Source: Hawksworthiomyces lignivorus (Eukaryota > Ascomycota > Sordariomycetes > Ophiostomatales > Ophiostomataceae). From it: DNA of 64,000 nucleotides. The notes under the pieces are model-generated. The model was given only the letters and a program-made list of their open reading frames with translations, searched no databases and was not told the DNA's origin. The DNA lies in assembly GCA_002917075.1 (NCBI GenBank), contig NTMA01000002.1, positions 248,001 through 312,000 of the forward strand, written 5' to 3'. This document shows positions 1-11,951 of the stretch, in pieces. Each line of letters opens with the position of its first letter. Position 1 is the stretch's first letter. The position numbers and the translations under genes are program-made.

Positions 1-409
1 ATGTTTATTTCCCTTGGGGACTGGACAGGGGGCTTATTAGGAGGGAGTCTGCATGGGGCTTTGCAGAACGGATGGAGCTTTTTTGGGGATTGTGGTGCAC
101 AGTCATCATCCCAACGGCCAATACGACCAGCAGCCATCTTTGGAAAGGCTTGGAAAGGCTCATTTTGAGTCACGTGGAGATACCTGTCGATGATATCTTA
201 TCAGCCAAAAAAAAAAAAACTTTGAATTTATTTTGTACTAAACTGGCCCCACTGGCAGAAGAAAAGAGCAAAGAAATCAATTCATCCAGCATCGCGGCCA
301 GCCAGGAGTGCTAAACGAAACAACAGTGCACTTTTCTTTTCTTTTCTTTTTTCTTTTTTTTCAGAGGCAAGAGAAAGAGACAAGAGGCCGGCCAGCGTGC
401 TACGAAATC
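1..409. other. Left-edge intergenic region and NOP53 leader
   Basis: No gene is supported here. A pyrimidine tract at about 331-362 ends in TCAG at 361-364, which could be the 3' splice site of an intron in the NOP53 5' leader. A poly-A run lies near 207-219. Confidence 0.5.
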
Positions 410-1834
410 ATGCCGATAATTCAGTCCATTGCGGGTTCGCACACTGCCCCCCAGCAGCACAAGCAGCCGTCGAGGAAGGGCAGAAAGGCATGGAGGAAAA
501 ACGTCGACGTCTCCGAGGTGGAAAAAGGAATAGAGGAGCGGAACAATGAGATTATCAAAGGGTTAGACGCTTCCTTCACTTTTAAGATCTTCTATTTCTC
601 TGCCCAAAGCGGTAGCTAACTGGGGAATTTCTTTTACAGCGGCCTAGTCAAAGAGCAGCTCTCCGAAGATCTCTTCCAGATTGAAGACGAGGGCGACTTG
701 GAGGTCGCAAAGAAGCTGGCAAAGAAGTACACAAAGGGCCTAAAATCAGATGAGATTATTGCGCAGCGCTCAGCGGTTCCCGCAGTGTCAGGGCGGAAGC
801 GGAGTGGCGACAACAGCAAGACGACGGACGGTGTTCTTCCGACCAAGCGCCAGCGCACAAACTACGTGTCTCAAAAAGAGCTCGTCCGCCTCAAGAAGGT
901 TGCCGACGGCCACCACGAGTCTACTGTGGCTATCGGCGAGGCGACCTACGACCCGTGGGCACCCCAGGACGCAAAGGCGGTCGCAGCGCACAGCACCGAC
1001 GGCCAGTTCTCTTTCCTGCCGAAGTCGAAAAAGGCCAAGGCGCCCGCCACTATGAAGCAGAAGCCCATATCCCTGGCAGCCAGCGGAAAGGAGATCCCCG
1101 CCGTGCCGAAGCCAAACGGCGCATTCAGCTACAATCCTTCGTTTAACGACTACGAGGCCCGCCTGACCGAGGAGGGCAACAAGGCCGTCGAGGCCGAGAA
1201 GAAGCGCCTGGCAGAGGAAGAAGCCGAGCGGATACGGATGGAAGCTGTCGCACGGTCCGCAGCAGAGGCCGAAGAGGCCGAAGCACGGGCTGAGCTCTCC
1301 GAATGGGACGAAGAATCGGCTTGGGAGGGCTTCGAGAGCGGCGTCGAGGACGAGGCCGTCAACGCCAAGCGCCCGAAGCGCAAGACGCCAGCCCAGCGGA
1401 ACCGCGTCAAGCGCCGCAAGGAAGCCGAGGCCAAGATCAGGCACGACGCGATCAATCTGCTCAAGCAGGAGCAGGCGAAGAATATCGAGAACATCGTCGA
1501 GGAGGAGAAGGCGCGCCGCGAGCGGGCCCTTGCCCTGGCTACCACCGAGTCTTCCGACGAGAGCGACGACGAGGAAGAGGGCGATGAAAATGAGCTGCGG
1601 CGCCGGCAGCTCGGCAAGTTCCGGCTGCCCGAGAAAGACCTCGAGCTGGTTCTGCCGGACGAGCTGCAGGACTCGCTGCGGCTGCTCAAGCCAGAGGGCA
1701 ACCTGCTCAAGGATCGGTACCGCAGCCTGCTGGTCAGAGGCAAAGTCGAGGTGCGCAGGAAACGGCCGTTCCGGAAGCAGGCCAAGGCGAAGATTACAGA
1801 AAAGTGGGCGCACAAGGATTTCCATTTGTTTTAA
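410..1834 (+). CDS. NOP53: Ribosome biogenesis protein Nop53 (GLTSCR2/PICT1 family)
   Basis: Two exons, 410-561 and 640-1834, joined by a 78-bp GT-AG intron, give 448 aa. Family knowledge: Nop53 is a nucleolar 60S assembly factor that brings the exosome helicase Mtr4 to pre-60S particles for 7S/5.8S processing. Seen: the N-terminus (MPIIQSIAGSH, then SRKGRKAWRKNVD) carries the conserved Nop53 start, with a basic patch followed by VDVSEVE. The middle is highly charged and probably coiled coil (about residues 150-330), with acidic runs. The C-terminus (RGKVEVRRKRPFRKQAKAKITEKWAHKDFHLF region) is the conserved basic tail. ATG 410 was chosen because the family motif begins there; upstream in-frame residues come from the poly-pyrimidine leader. 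Length is usual for the family. Confidence 0.92.
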
Positions 1835-2922
1835 AAAAAAAAAAAAGTTTGCTCTTCGTTGCCCTCCAGAAGCGGATGGCTGTAGACAGCATATAGGCGT
1901 CATTCATGGTTTCCAATTTGCATTGCACACACAATAGATCAAAAGCAACGATGTATAACAAGAGTTTGACCGTTCCTAGCGGGATGCGTGCGTGCAAAGC
2001 CCAATGTTCTACTCGCAGTGTAATACGTACGTCTTGTTACCGTGCCCAGCTTGTCACGCCATTACAGACGTAAACCAGTGTTGTCTCCGATCTCTAACCC
2101 AAAGACAGTAACCTAAGTTTGTATCATTTAAAAACAGCACCACGATGCTCTCTGCTTCAGCTGCGCTTCACTTCTTTTCTCGGTTATTCGTCCACGTGAC
2201 ATGCACTGTTTAATACGTCATCTATTAATAGCGGATGTTCAGATTCGCTTGGTGTCCCTTCAGGGTCTGCTATTTTTCTTTGTTTTGGCTACAAGCGAGA
2301 AGACGGAAGTACATAGCAGCCTCTGCTTTCTTTTTTAGTTCTATATCTGCTTATTCTACGCTCCCTGGCATCTTTTCTTCTCTCTCCCCTCTCATTTATT
2401 TTTTCAGGCGCATTTACGGGGTACAAGGCTTCTTATGTCCATTCTCCATTGCCTTGCCGGAGCCTATTCATTTCCATTGGGCCACTGTATCTATACGCTT
2501 AGCCGCTCTGCGGCGCAGCCCCCACTACCGGAATTTCGGTGCAACAATTTAGAGTCCGGCGCCGATCGTCACTCAATCTCACAACCACATCGACGCAGCG
2601 GCACGGCCGAGCCCGATAAGCTGCTGACTCGATGCACTACCGTGGCCTTTTGCCCTTGCGCGTGTAAGCTCATTGCTGCCTTTGCGCCTATTCTGTTTTA
2701 TCTGCCGTACGTGGTCCACCCTAGCGGAGACTAAATCGCAGTCGATCTCTTTTATCCAACCTTCCGTCACTGCACCCACGCAATTGTCATCGCCAGAACA
2801 CTAAACCTCCGCATCCGCAGGAGCATCTCAATGAAATTCCGCCTCCGCCTAGGGAGCTCTCTTTTCGACTTTCTCTAGCTAATTTGTATTGCTGGGTGAA
2901 CCTCTCTTTGGTTTCTGCCGTC
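1835..2922. other. Intergenic region: NOP53 3' end and promoter/leader of the transcription factor
   Basis: No gene supported. It begins with a poly-A run right after the NOP53 stop. The right half (about 2235-2900) is pyrimidine-rich with many short open frames, consistent with a long 5' leader that may hold upstream ORFs. Confidence 0.5.
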
Positions 2923-4714
2923 ATGACTGGTCGAGGCGTTCCCAATGCGGCTACGGCTCCTCCATCGCCTTCGGAACTCGCAATGAGGCAGAGGACAGCT
3001 ACGCTCCGGCGGTCCTGTGAAGCCTGCAGAGCTGTCAAGGCCAAGTGCGTGGTCGAGCCGCCAGAATCCTCTGGCCAGGCTCGGCGCTGCAAGAGGTGAG
3101 TGCCTGCGCCATTCCATTGGTAACCGCATTTGGCAGCTCGCCAGTCCTGCTGTACATCCAGGTTACCACCCCCTGGCAGCGCAGTGAAGCAGCCTGTAGC
3201 AAGCGACGTCTTCTGTGTGGTGCTTCTCTAATATTAACTTTATTCCTTTTGTCAGATGTATGAACCACGGCGTTGAGTGCGTCTTTGAAAATGCGCTTGC
3301 TAGACCCAAGAAGCTGAGATACTCTGCGTAAGTACTGTCGAGACGGCAAACAACCCTACCACTCAGCCCTCTAACCAATTGCTCGTTTATCTTACCTTTT
3401 CTTTCATTCTCTTTCTTAATCTCTGTTTTTCTGTTCGACAATGCATTTCCTTCTGTATAATTAACAATGGGTATCAGACGAACACGCGTCAAGGACGTCG
3501 AGGAGAAGCTCGATGGCCTGATCGCACTGATCTCTGCTAGAAAAGATGCATCTTCTAAGAGCCCACCAGAAGCACATACTCCTCTGGCGCTGCCGGCGCC
3601 GCCAGACGCCTCTTCTGAACCCGCAGCGACGACGGTTCAGCTTCAAGACTCATTCGTCTTCGACCCCTTGGACATGGGCCGGCAGTCGCCAAGCTTCGGG
3701 ACCTTTCCTGCTCCGATCAACATCAACCTCAACTTTGATGAGATGGCATCTATGGGTGGGCTCGACAACCCTTTTTCTCCTGCCCTTGGCCATTCTCTCG
3801 TTTCGTATTCCGGAGACGTCATCGATCGCGGACTGGTCACGGAAGAGCTCGCGTCTCTGCTCTTGACCGACTACACCACCCACGCGGAAAAGCAGTTTCC
3901 CTTTGTGCTGCTGCCGCCCTACGTCACGCTGAGCTACATGCGACGAAAGCGGCCTTACGTCTTCTTGGCCATTCTCACCGCCGGCGCCGAAGTGCCTCTT
4001 CAGACCCGGCTGGCTCTCGAGTACCGCAAGGCATTTGCGCAGGCCATGATCGTCGAGTCGAAGAGCAGCCTTGACCTCCTGCAGAGCATGCTTATCTTCT
4101 GCATCTGGTAAGAACAGAGCGCACCCTTACATGAACGCGGCCGAGCTGACAGGCAGCAACCCTAGGCACCATCAGTACTTCAAGCCATACAGCAGCCAGT
4201 TGTACCAGCTATCCCAGGTAGCCGTCACCATGGCTGTAGAAATCAACCTCCCAAACACGATATCGCCCGTGGTCAAGAGCCTGGTCGCACCGACTGCGCA
4301 GCCGCGGCCCCTTCGGCCGCCCAGCAAGCGCACGCCCACGGAGCAGATGGCAAACGAAATCGAGCGGGCGCGGACGTTCCTCGGCACGTACTGCCTGTCT
4401 GCCAGCATCGCCACCGCGCACCGCAAGCCGACGCATTTCAAGCATGATCGCCGGATCGACCAGGCCTGCCAGTTTCTGGCAAATGCACAGGACGTCCCCT
4501 CTGACACGGAACTGCTCCCCTACCACGTGCAGATACGCAAGCTAGCCGAAGATGTGGACCGGGTCTTTGGCAATATTGACGAAGGCGGCTACAACACAGA
4601 TGCCCGATACGTCGAGACCATGGTGAAGGACTTTGAGCGCCAATACGAGCAGCTCCGGCTATCAATGTCGCCCGAAGCTTGGAACAATGGTGAGTAGCGC
4701 TCTCCCCACCCCTC

Positions 4715-4752
<38 letters not shown>

Positions 4753-5561
4753 CCAGAAGAGTGCACTCTGACTCTCGGGCACAGCCGCACTGAAGTGTGC
4801 CATCATGTATCTGCCCGTGGTCATCTACGAGGTCGGGTTCCGGACGCCGCCGGAGCACCTGCTGCCGCCGGGGGCGGCGGGGCCGGTGACGTGCTGCAAC
4901 TGGTGCGGGTCGGCGGCGCGGCTGGGGATCCTGCACAAGTGCATCTCGGCGACGCAGGCGTTTCTGGACACCTACCTCGGGCTGACGCTGGAGGAGTCGC
5001 GCCACGTGACGATTGTGGAGATCAGCCGGCACGTAGACGCGATCCTGATCATCACGCGGACGGCGCTGGGGTTCGACACGCGCAGCTTCCAGGACGGCGA
5101 GCTGGCGCAGGGGCGGGCGGACCTGCTGGCGGCGACCGAGGTGGCGCGGTACCTGGAGGCGTCGGAGCGCAAGATGGCGGCGCTGGTGACGCTGACGGCG
5201 GCGGCCGACGGCGGGCCCGGCCAGGAGGAGAAGCAGGACCTCTTCTGGCAGATGCGCCAGATCTTCCGCGTCAGCCTCGCCTGGTACCGCAAGTTCGTCT
5301 GCGGCAAGCCCAACGCCGTCCGCCGCTTCGACCAGGTCGACACCTCGCGCGAGCGCGCCAAGCTCGACGTCTCGCCCATCTTCTGGATCAGCGAGGCCAA
5401 CACCATCGCCCGCAACACCTGCCTCCTGTCCGACTCGGGCGAGATCATGCCCGACTTCGCGCCCAACGACGTCAACGAGATGTTCGAGACCCTGAGCATG
5501 TGCCACGACTCGAACGAGGCGGGCCGGCCAGCTGCAGAGCAGGCCGAGGAGAGCGACTCCG

Positions 5562-5596
<35 letters not shown>

Positions 5597-5803
5597 GACG
5601 ACCCGGAACCTGACGCGACATTGAGGTTGCTGTTCGGCCCGACGCCCGCGCCAGGTAGCGACTTCGGACTGCCCGCCCATCCCTTCGACATGGTCATCGA
5701 CCCTTCGTTCGAAGCCATACCGCCCTGGTCGGCAGACCAGTCGGCTGACTTGCTGGCCAATATACCCCAATCGAATACCGCCGCGCCGTGGTTTGTTTTA
5801 TAA
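2923..5803 (+). CDS. Zn(II)2Cys6 fungal-specific transcription factor
   Basis: Five exons (2923-3095, 3256-3327, 3478-4107, 4166-4689, 4785-5803) encode about 805 aa. The binuclear zinc cluster has Cys at residues 32, 35, 42, 56, 59 and 66. The loop between the third and fourth Cys is 13 residues, long for the class, and the first intron falls in the codon just before Cys59. A basic linker (RPKKLRYSARTRVKDVEEKLDGL region) leads to a short coiled coil for dimerisation. The remainder is the helical fungal-specific middle homology region (RRKRPYVFLAILTAG onward). An alternating Ala-Thr tract near residue 725 comes from a CGGCGA hexanucleotide repeat. The fourth intron carries a long CT repeat. 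Target genes cannot be read from sequence; no specific orthologue is recognised. It is convergent with the NADH dehydrogenase gene. Confidence 0.88.
4715..4752 (+). repeat. CT dinucleotide repeat inside an intron
   Basis: A run of mostly CT dinucleotides lies in intron 4 of the Zn2Cys6 gene (4690-4784). It doubles as a polypyrimidine tract; an unused TTGCCAG acceptor-like site follows at about 4750-4756, while frame continuity requires the later CACAG at 4780-4784. Confidence 0.7.
5562..5597 (+). repeat. CGGCGA hexanucleotide repeat in coding sequence
   Basis: About six tandem copies of CGGCGA/GGCGAC code for an alternating Ala-Thr tract in the C-terminal part of the Zn2Cys6 factor. Such in-frame repeats commonly vary in length between strains. 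Confidence 0.75.
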
Positions 5804-6144
5804 TGTACTATATTAAACGAGTTTCTTTTGTCCTCTTAGTCTTCCGGAGTTATTAGGTCTGAGGCTTTGTTTTATTTTTTGAAGATACACTTGGGTGATG
5901 GAATTTTTGGACATAGTATAATCTCAGGAAATACTTTCCTCTCCTCTAAAATATTCAGTACAACTCGTGTCCTGCCACGATATGCCGTGTCCAACGCTGT
6001 CGAACCTCTACCGTCCCAGTCCACCATTCGGTATGAAAGTACGACAATTCGTCTACAAAAATTGAGACTGCCGCAAAATAAAATAATGCAAGAAAAAGGA
6101 AACCAGAAACCAGGCCTTCACAATTACCCAATCGTCGAATGGCA
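5804..6144. other. Intergenic region between convergent genes
   Basis: 3' flanks of the Zn2Cys6 gene and of the NADH dehydrogenase gene. AT-rich; nothing else is recognised. Confidence 0.5.
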
Positions 6145-8410
6145 TTAATAGCTGACCAAGTCTGGTACATAACAAGTTAGCATTAGTTGAGCTTTGGAGG
6201 AAGAAAAACTCAAGGAGGTGAGGATTGCGCTACTAACCACGCCCAAACAGGCCCCGCTTGGCCCAATCCATCATGAGGAGAATACGCGTCCGCATGCTCA
6301 CGCTCTGTGCGAAGTACACGCTGCGCCAGGCATAGACGGCCCACAGGCCGCCGGAGACACTGTAGCCGCCCATGTCAAACACGGCCGAATTGCCAATGTA
6401 TGCCAGGCTGCCCAGGTGCCTGTATTCAAAGGCCTTGTACACGGCGGCATCCAGGTCACCATCCTGAATCTCGTTGGCATGCAGGCCCGGCCCGGCCCGA
6501 GCCAGCTTGTTGAACTTGCGCGCAAGGTACAAGCCTTGCTGATGGGCCCGCTGGGCAGTCGCCGGCAGACTGGTCAGCTTGCTGTCGATCTGCTTGAGCA
6601 GCGCGCGGAGCTCGCCAAAGTCCAGCGTTCCAGAAAGATCCTTGTCAAACTCGGCAAATAGCTTATCGAGGTGGCGCAGATGGACAACTGCCTGGGGAAA
6701 CTTCTTCTTCACGTCGGCTGCGACGTTCCGCCAGTCCGAAAAATGGATTTCCAGCGTCTCCGGATCCTTGCCGTGCTTCCAGGCCAGATTGCGGATGAAG
6801 CTCACGATGTGATCCGCCACGTTGTTCTGAACCGTGCTGCAGTCGCCGATAGCGTAGACGTCACCCAGAGGGGCGCCGATCAGGCGCAGGTGCGTGTCCG
6901 TTTCCAGCGCATGGCGATTGTTCTGAAAGGGACCCAGCTTGGCGGCAAGACGCTTACAGAAATCCGTTTGCGACACACCCGTGGACCACAGACAGAGGCC
7001 CATGGGAAGCTCCTTGGTGATAATCTCGCCATTCTCGCCCCTTTGGGTGAAGACGATGCGGTCTGGCTTGACCTCGCTGACGCGCGAGTTCGTCAAGACC
7101 TCAACCTGGTCGCGGGCAAAGTGCTCCTCGGCATATTTCGACACGGTTTCGTCATAGGTGTTGAGAATGTGGCTGCGGCTCTGGATCAGGTGAACAGAGA
7201 TTTCGTTGCGAAGAAGAAGCGGGAAGTGCTTGATAAGATCTTCGTTCAGCATGTCGTACAGCTCCGCAGCGAACTCGACGCCGGTGGGGCCGCCGCCGCT
7301 AATCACAAAAGACAGCAGCCGTCTGCGCTCGTCATCGGGCGTCGTCGGCAAGCAGGCGATTTCCAGGTTCTGGACGACCTTGTTGCGGATCTTGCGGGCA
7401 TCGTTAATGTCCTTTAGGAAGTTGCAATTTTCGAGGCCCTTGACGCCGTGCGGGTTGGTCACAGATCCGACGCCGACGACAAGCTTGTCATAGGGGACAT
7501 AAAAGCGCGTCTCTTGGCCCTTGTGATCCAGCTGCGAAACCTCAACAAGCTTTTGCGAGAAGTCGACGTCTTCGGCGGTCGCCCGCAAGAAGTGGCCATT
7601 GACACTCGCGAGGATGCGGCGGATTGGCTCGACAAGAGACTTGAGCTCCAGCGTGCCAACGGTAGCGGAGGGCAGCATAGGCGTAAAGAGGAAGTAGTTG
7701 GTAGGCGAAATAACAGTCACATGGTAGTCGTCGGGGTTGAGGCCCTTCAGGAGCGCCACGCTGCCCCAGCCGCCGCCCAAAATCACCAACTTCGGCTTGT
7801 CTTGCGTGCGTCGTCTTTCTTCGGAGTCGGCGTCGTCGATCATCACTTCATAAAGCGGCAGGTTCTTGGGACCGCCACGGCGCGGATTGAGAGCCAACGA
7901 GGACACGCTAATATCTTTTTGGGCACACGCCTCGTTATAGGTAGTGGCATCGTAGGCAAAGAAAGCAGCAAAACTAAGACCGATGAAAACGATAGAGCCT
8001 CCAATCCATGCCAGGGTACGGTACACGATATAAAGGAAACCAGAGCGGCGCGAGACAGCTGCAGCCGGTTGCGGCGCATCAGTCGACTCTCCGGATTGAG
8101 ACGAAGCTTGACGAACACCGGCAATCTTTGCGGCTGATGTGGCAGGCTGTCTGGACAGGAAGAACTGCGCTGGGAACGGGCGGCGAGCTAAAGAGTTAAC
8201 GAGAGACGGAGGCGGCTTTGACAGAGACGGCGGGCTTTGGCGCGGCAGCTGCACCGAAAACTGCCGCTTTGCACTTGCGGTTGACAGGCTCAGCGGCGTC
8301 GCAGAAAGGCGAAACACCACAGAAGCCGCGCCGAGCGAACCGGGAGCTCCGACATGAATAGACATGCCGGTCCGTGCTAGCCGAGCGAGCGAAGGGGTGA
8401 CGACGGCCAT
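6145..8410 (-). CDS. NDE1: External alternative NADH dehydrogenase with EF-hand (NDE1 type, mitochondrial)
   Basis: Two exons on the minus strand, 8410-6238 and 6161-6145, encode 729 aa. Known role: type II NADH:ubiquinone oxidoreductase on the outer face of the inner mitochondrial membrane, passing electrons from cytosolic NADH to ubiquinone without proton pumping. Seen: an Arg/Ser-rich, Asp/Glu-poor presequence; a hydrophobic segment at about residues 125-155; an FAD-binding glycine motif (LGGGWGSVALL, about 212); and an NADH-binding motif (ISGGGPTGVEFAAE, about 373). A canonical EF-hand loop (DKDLSGTLDFGE, about 590) sits inside the second half, as in the calcium-responsive Neurospora NDE1. 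Reading into the intron would give an early stop after GLFGRG. Splicing a 17-nt last exon instead gives the family ending FGRDLVSY. The start is the ATG at 8410; the frame opens further upstream without another ATG. Confidence 0.93.
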
Positions 8411-10149
8411 GGCCGCGACTCGAATCGGTTGAGCGACGTGACGCTTGTGCAATCAAGAGAAATTGCAGGGTCGAATGGTCGACAGCAAATCCCCAGCCTT
8501 GGCGCTCAAGGACGAATGGTGCGTCCTTTTTTTTTTTTTGGAGTTCGAGCGACTCTCCAATGATGTCACTAGAGTAGCGTCACGATAATGGTACCAACCC
8601 AAATTGAGGATCGATACCAGAGGGGCTAGCAGCAAGTGGCACTGTGGTCACCACCAGATGGGTGGAGATGAAGTGAAAGCAGTGACAGCCAGCTCTGTTA
8701 AAACACGTCGAGAGAAAAGAAACAAAAAAAAAAAAAAAAGAAAAGAGGAGACAAAAACGAAGTCGTGAAGGATGAGACTCCTAAAGAACGAAAGCGAGAG
8801 CCATTCTTCCTGGAAGGTGGGGGGGAGAGGAAAATACTGTCGATTGAGGCAAGGAAAGAACGAGAGACTCCTAGAGCTATATTAAAGTGAACGAAACAGC
8901 TCGTAAGCCTTAGGGCCACTGGTGGCGGCAAGCACGATCAACAGCTGAAAAACGCAGCTGGAATTTTCATTGGTTGCGCTTTCCTTAGCGACGGGCGAAA
9001 CCACGGCCAAGAGCGAAAGTGGAAGGCGCCACCGGTCGCGGTTCCCTTGGGTGCCGGGGCGCCGACACACAGGTTAGAGGGTTGCATGTTGGAAGTACTT
9101 GGTGCGTTAATGCGCTGTAGTGTGTGGAGACCTGTCGCTGTAGTAAGCAAGTCAAGCTTCATAATGGAACTTTAGTAGGTACAGGTGGGGGGCCACAGTG
9201 GGTGACATAGTATCTACATGCGTCTTACAAAAGCAGAATCAGAATATTAAGCAGCAGACAACGGTGCGTCATCGGTATGTCAGCGAGAGCGAGCCCGACG
9301 GACGGCTTTTAGCAGGGGAAACGTAACAATGCGCCATTTGTTCTCGCCCACGAAGACTCGAGCCGTTCCTTGCCAGTCTCCTGTCTGGTTGGCAAACCGA
9401 AGATCGCTGAAAGACAGATTGGAAGACAGATCGGAAGAAGAAGATTCCAAAGAGCTCAATCTAGTGATGATATATCATCAAGGCCTAGATGGGCTGAGTG
9501 GCAATCCTCTTCTTTCCATCTAGATGTTACTTTACATCGTCCTACGCCTCTTCTTTGCCTCTTTCTTTCTTCTTTTTTTGTTCATTAAAAAGACATGTTT
9601 CTGCTAGACAGCTGAATTTGTCATGATATACATGAAGTAATAAGGTACTAAAGCGTAAAACAAGGCATCGCGGACAAGAAAAATAACGGCGCCGTTGCGA
9701 TTCTTGACACATATATTTTCTCTAGCTGCAGCACTAAAGCTTTGCAGATGATGTAACGCCATGCTCTTACAGAGTTCAGATTTTCTGGGATGTCATTATC
9801 TGTGGTGCTGGCGCCTCATCATTACGTGCAGGATCCAAAAGCACTGCAAGATGGCGGCAGAGCCAGGTCGGCGGCTCCTCATCTCCGATGACGTTGAATT
9901 ACGAAGAGATTAGATAAAAAAAAATCTTTTACTACTGTATGTACTTGGTGCGTCACAATAGGCGCCTCGCAAAACCTGGTAGCTTCGAAATACAAACTGC
10001 AAAAGCGGTCTCCGCTGGTGCCACTAAAAAGAACTGGATCACCGCCATTCGGCCCTTCGCGGCAAACCAGCGATCCTAGGGCAAAGCACCGGCCGCCTCG
10101 GACCTGCCTCTGCTAGTCGCCTCTTGCAGCCTCTCCCTCTGGCGCTTCT
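8411..10149. other. Long intergenic region between divergent genes
   Basis: 1.7 kb upstream of both the NADH dehydrogenase (minus) and the aminotransferase (plus). No coding feature is supported. A CCAAT pentamer on the minus strand (ATTGG at 8969-8973) lies about 560 bp upstream of the dehydrogenase start. Poly-A/T runs occur at 8526-8540 and 8726-8741. Confidence 0.45.
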
Positions 10150-11745
10150 ATGCGTGCTGGCCGCTGGCCACTTGGCTGCCACACCCCAAAACGTGCGAGC
10201 TTAGGCTCCGCTATGCTGGTCACCATGCCCCCATCCGCCGCGGGAGGACCGGCGCCACCGCCACAGGCCAAACCCCTCATCAACCTTCTCCGCGGGTGGC
10301 CCGCTCCGTCTCTGCTGCCGGTCGCCGCGCTGCGCGACGCCTCCGACCGCGTCTTGAGCGGCATAGCCGTAACCGTGCCAAGCCTGCAGTATGGCCCGGA
10401 CCCGGGCTTCCAGCCTCTGCGCGAGCGGCTGGCCGACTACCTGAGCAGCGTGTTCAGGGACTGCAACGCGCCGCGCGACCCGGATCGGATCTGCATCACC
10501 GGCGGCGCCAGCCAGAACATGGCGTGCGTCTTGCAGTCGTTTACAGACCCCATCTACACGGCGCGCGTATGGGTGTCGGCGCCGTGCTACTACCTAATGT
10601 GCCCGATCTTTGAGGACGCGGGGTTTGCAGGGCGCCTGCGGGCCGTGCCCGAGGACGACGAGGGCATCGACGTGGCGGCGCTGGAGCGGGGCTTCCGCGA
10701 GTTTGACGAGCCTCCAGTATCCGCACCGTCGCCCGCCGGCCTGCCGCTCAAGACCAATCTGTCTCCGCACCGCAAAGCGTACCGTCACGTCGTCTACGTG
10801 GTGCCGGCATCCTCTAACCCGTCCGGCCGCACCATGACGCTGGCGCGGCGGCAGGCGCTCGTCCGCCTGGCCCGCCGGTACAATGCGCTCGTGGTCGCAG
10901 ACGACGTCTACGACTTTCTGCAGTGGGAGGTGGACAGCCAGCACGGCGCGGGGGCGCAGGACAGCGGCGATCCGTTGGCACCCCTGCCCCTGCCCACGCC
11001 GCTCCCGCGTCTCGTGGACGTCGACCGCATGCTGCCCAATGACGATGGCGACGGCGAAAAAGACCGCTTTGGCCACGCCATCTCCAACGGCTCCTTTAGC
11101 AAGCTCGTCGGCCCCGGCCTGCGCACCGGCTGGGTCGAGGCGCAGCCGGCCTTTGCCTTTGGCCTCGCCCAGACCGGCAGCACCAAGTCGGGCGGCGCGC
11201 CCAGCCAGCTGTGCGCGTCCATCATCGCCGAGCTGATGCGCACCGGCGACCTCGACCGCCACCTGCGCGACGTCGTGCGCCCCGGTCTGCGCCGCCGCCA
11301 CCGCCTCATGACCGACGCCATCGCCGCCCACGGCCTGCTCGACTTTGTCGACGTTGCCGCCGCAGGCGGTGGCAGCGGCACGAGCGGTGGTAGCGATGGC
11401 GGGCTCTCCTCCTCCTCTTCGCCCGCCGGCACCACTTTTGGCGGCTACTTCCTCTGGCTGCGGCTGCGCCGCCTAGACGTGCGCGCCACGGACGTGGCCG
11501 CCCTGGCCCAGTCCGCCGAGAACCTCATCGTCGCGCCAGGCACCATGTTCGAGGTCAAGGGCGACCAGGCCTCTGCCCGGTTCGACGACCACCTACGGCT
11601 GACCTATTCCTGGGAGGACGAGGCGAAGCTGGTGGAGGGCGTCGCGCGGCTGGCGCGCGTGCTGCGCGACTGGGACACGCTGCAAGAAGGACAGGCTGCC
11701 GATGAACAAGCAGCAGGCGGCAGCGGTATGAATGACTTTAAATGA
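10150..11745 (+). CDS. PLP-dependent aminotransferase, class I/II (2-aminoadipate/valine-pyruvate transaminase-like)
   Basis: Intronless, 531 aa from ATG 10150. Family knowledge: fold-type I aminotransferases use pyridoxal phosphate bound to a Lys. Here that is the Lys in NGSFSKLVGPGLRTGW. Other family signatures are INLLRGWP near the N-terminus, LQYGPDPGFQPLRERLADYL, TGGASQNMAC, VVPASSNPSGRTM with the substrate Asn-Pro, and VVADDVYDFLQW with the PLP-pyridine Asp. The closest recognisable relatives are fungal proteins of the yeast YER152C type and bacterial 2-aminoadipate transaminases. The substrate is not fixed by sequence. Low-complexity insertions (Pro-Leu rich near residue 280, Gly/Ser rich near 415) look lineage-specific. 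The start is uncertain: ATGs at 10213 and 10225 sit closer to the conserved INLLRGWP motif and give proteins nearer the usual N-terminus. Confidence 0.85.
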   Translation: MRAGRWPLGCHTPKRASLGSAMLVTMPPSAAGGPAPPPQAKPLINLLRGWPAPSLLPVAALRDASDRVLSGIAVTVPSLQYGPDPGFQPLRERLADYLSSVFRDCNAPRDPDRICITGGASQNMACVLQSFTDPIYTARVWVSAPCYYLMCPIFEDAGFAGRLRAVPEDDEGIDVAALERGFREFDEPPVSAPSPAGLPLKTNLSPHRKAYRHVVYVVPASSNPSGRTMTLARRQALVRLARRYNALVVADDVYDFLQWEVDSQHGAGAQDSGDPLAPLPLPTPLPRLVDVDRMLPNDDGDGEKDRFGHAISNGSFSKLVGPGLRTGWVEAQPAFAFGLAQTGSTKSGGAPSQLCASIIAELMRTGDLDRHLRDVVRPGLRRRHRLMTDAIAAHGLLDFVDVAAAGGGSGTSGGSDGGLSSSSSPAGTTFGGYFLWLRLRRLDVRATDVAALAQSAENLIVAPGTMFEVKGDQASARFDDHLRLTYSWEDEAKLVEGVARLARVLRDWDTLQEGQAADEQAAGGSGMNDFK

Positions 11746-11951
11746 TGATTAAAAAAAGGCACAGTGGAGGTTTTTTTTTTCTTTCTTTCTTTTTAAGGAA
11801 AATATCAATTGGGTATCGCTATTTAAGTCATGAGATTTGTCCTGATAACCGTACGACCAAAACAAGAAAAATAATACAAAAAGAGTACACAACACTAGGC
11901 CACCTATTTCTTGTAGCCCTCCCTGGGTCGCCTCATCGCCATCTCGCTGCT

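Noticed and set aside
788..1903. 371-codon open frame antisense to NOP53
   Set aside because: Shadow of GC-rich, charged coding sequence; no start context, no family features.
2235..2734. Overlapping open frames of about 100 codons upstream of the Zn2Cys6 gene
   Set aside because: Likely leader sequence; composition-driven and without family features.
4589..5770. 393-codon antisense and 326-codon alternate-frame open frames over the Zn2Cys6 gene
   Set aside because: Arg/Gly-rich shadows of the real exon 5, which continues the spliced transcription factor.
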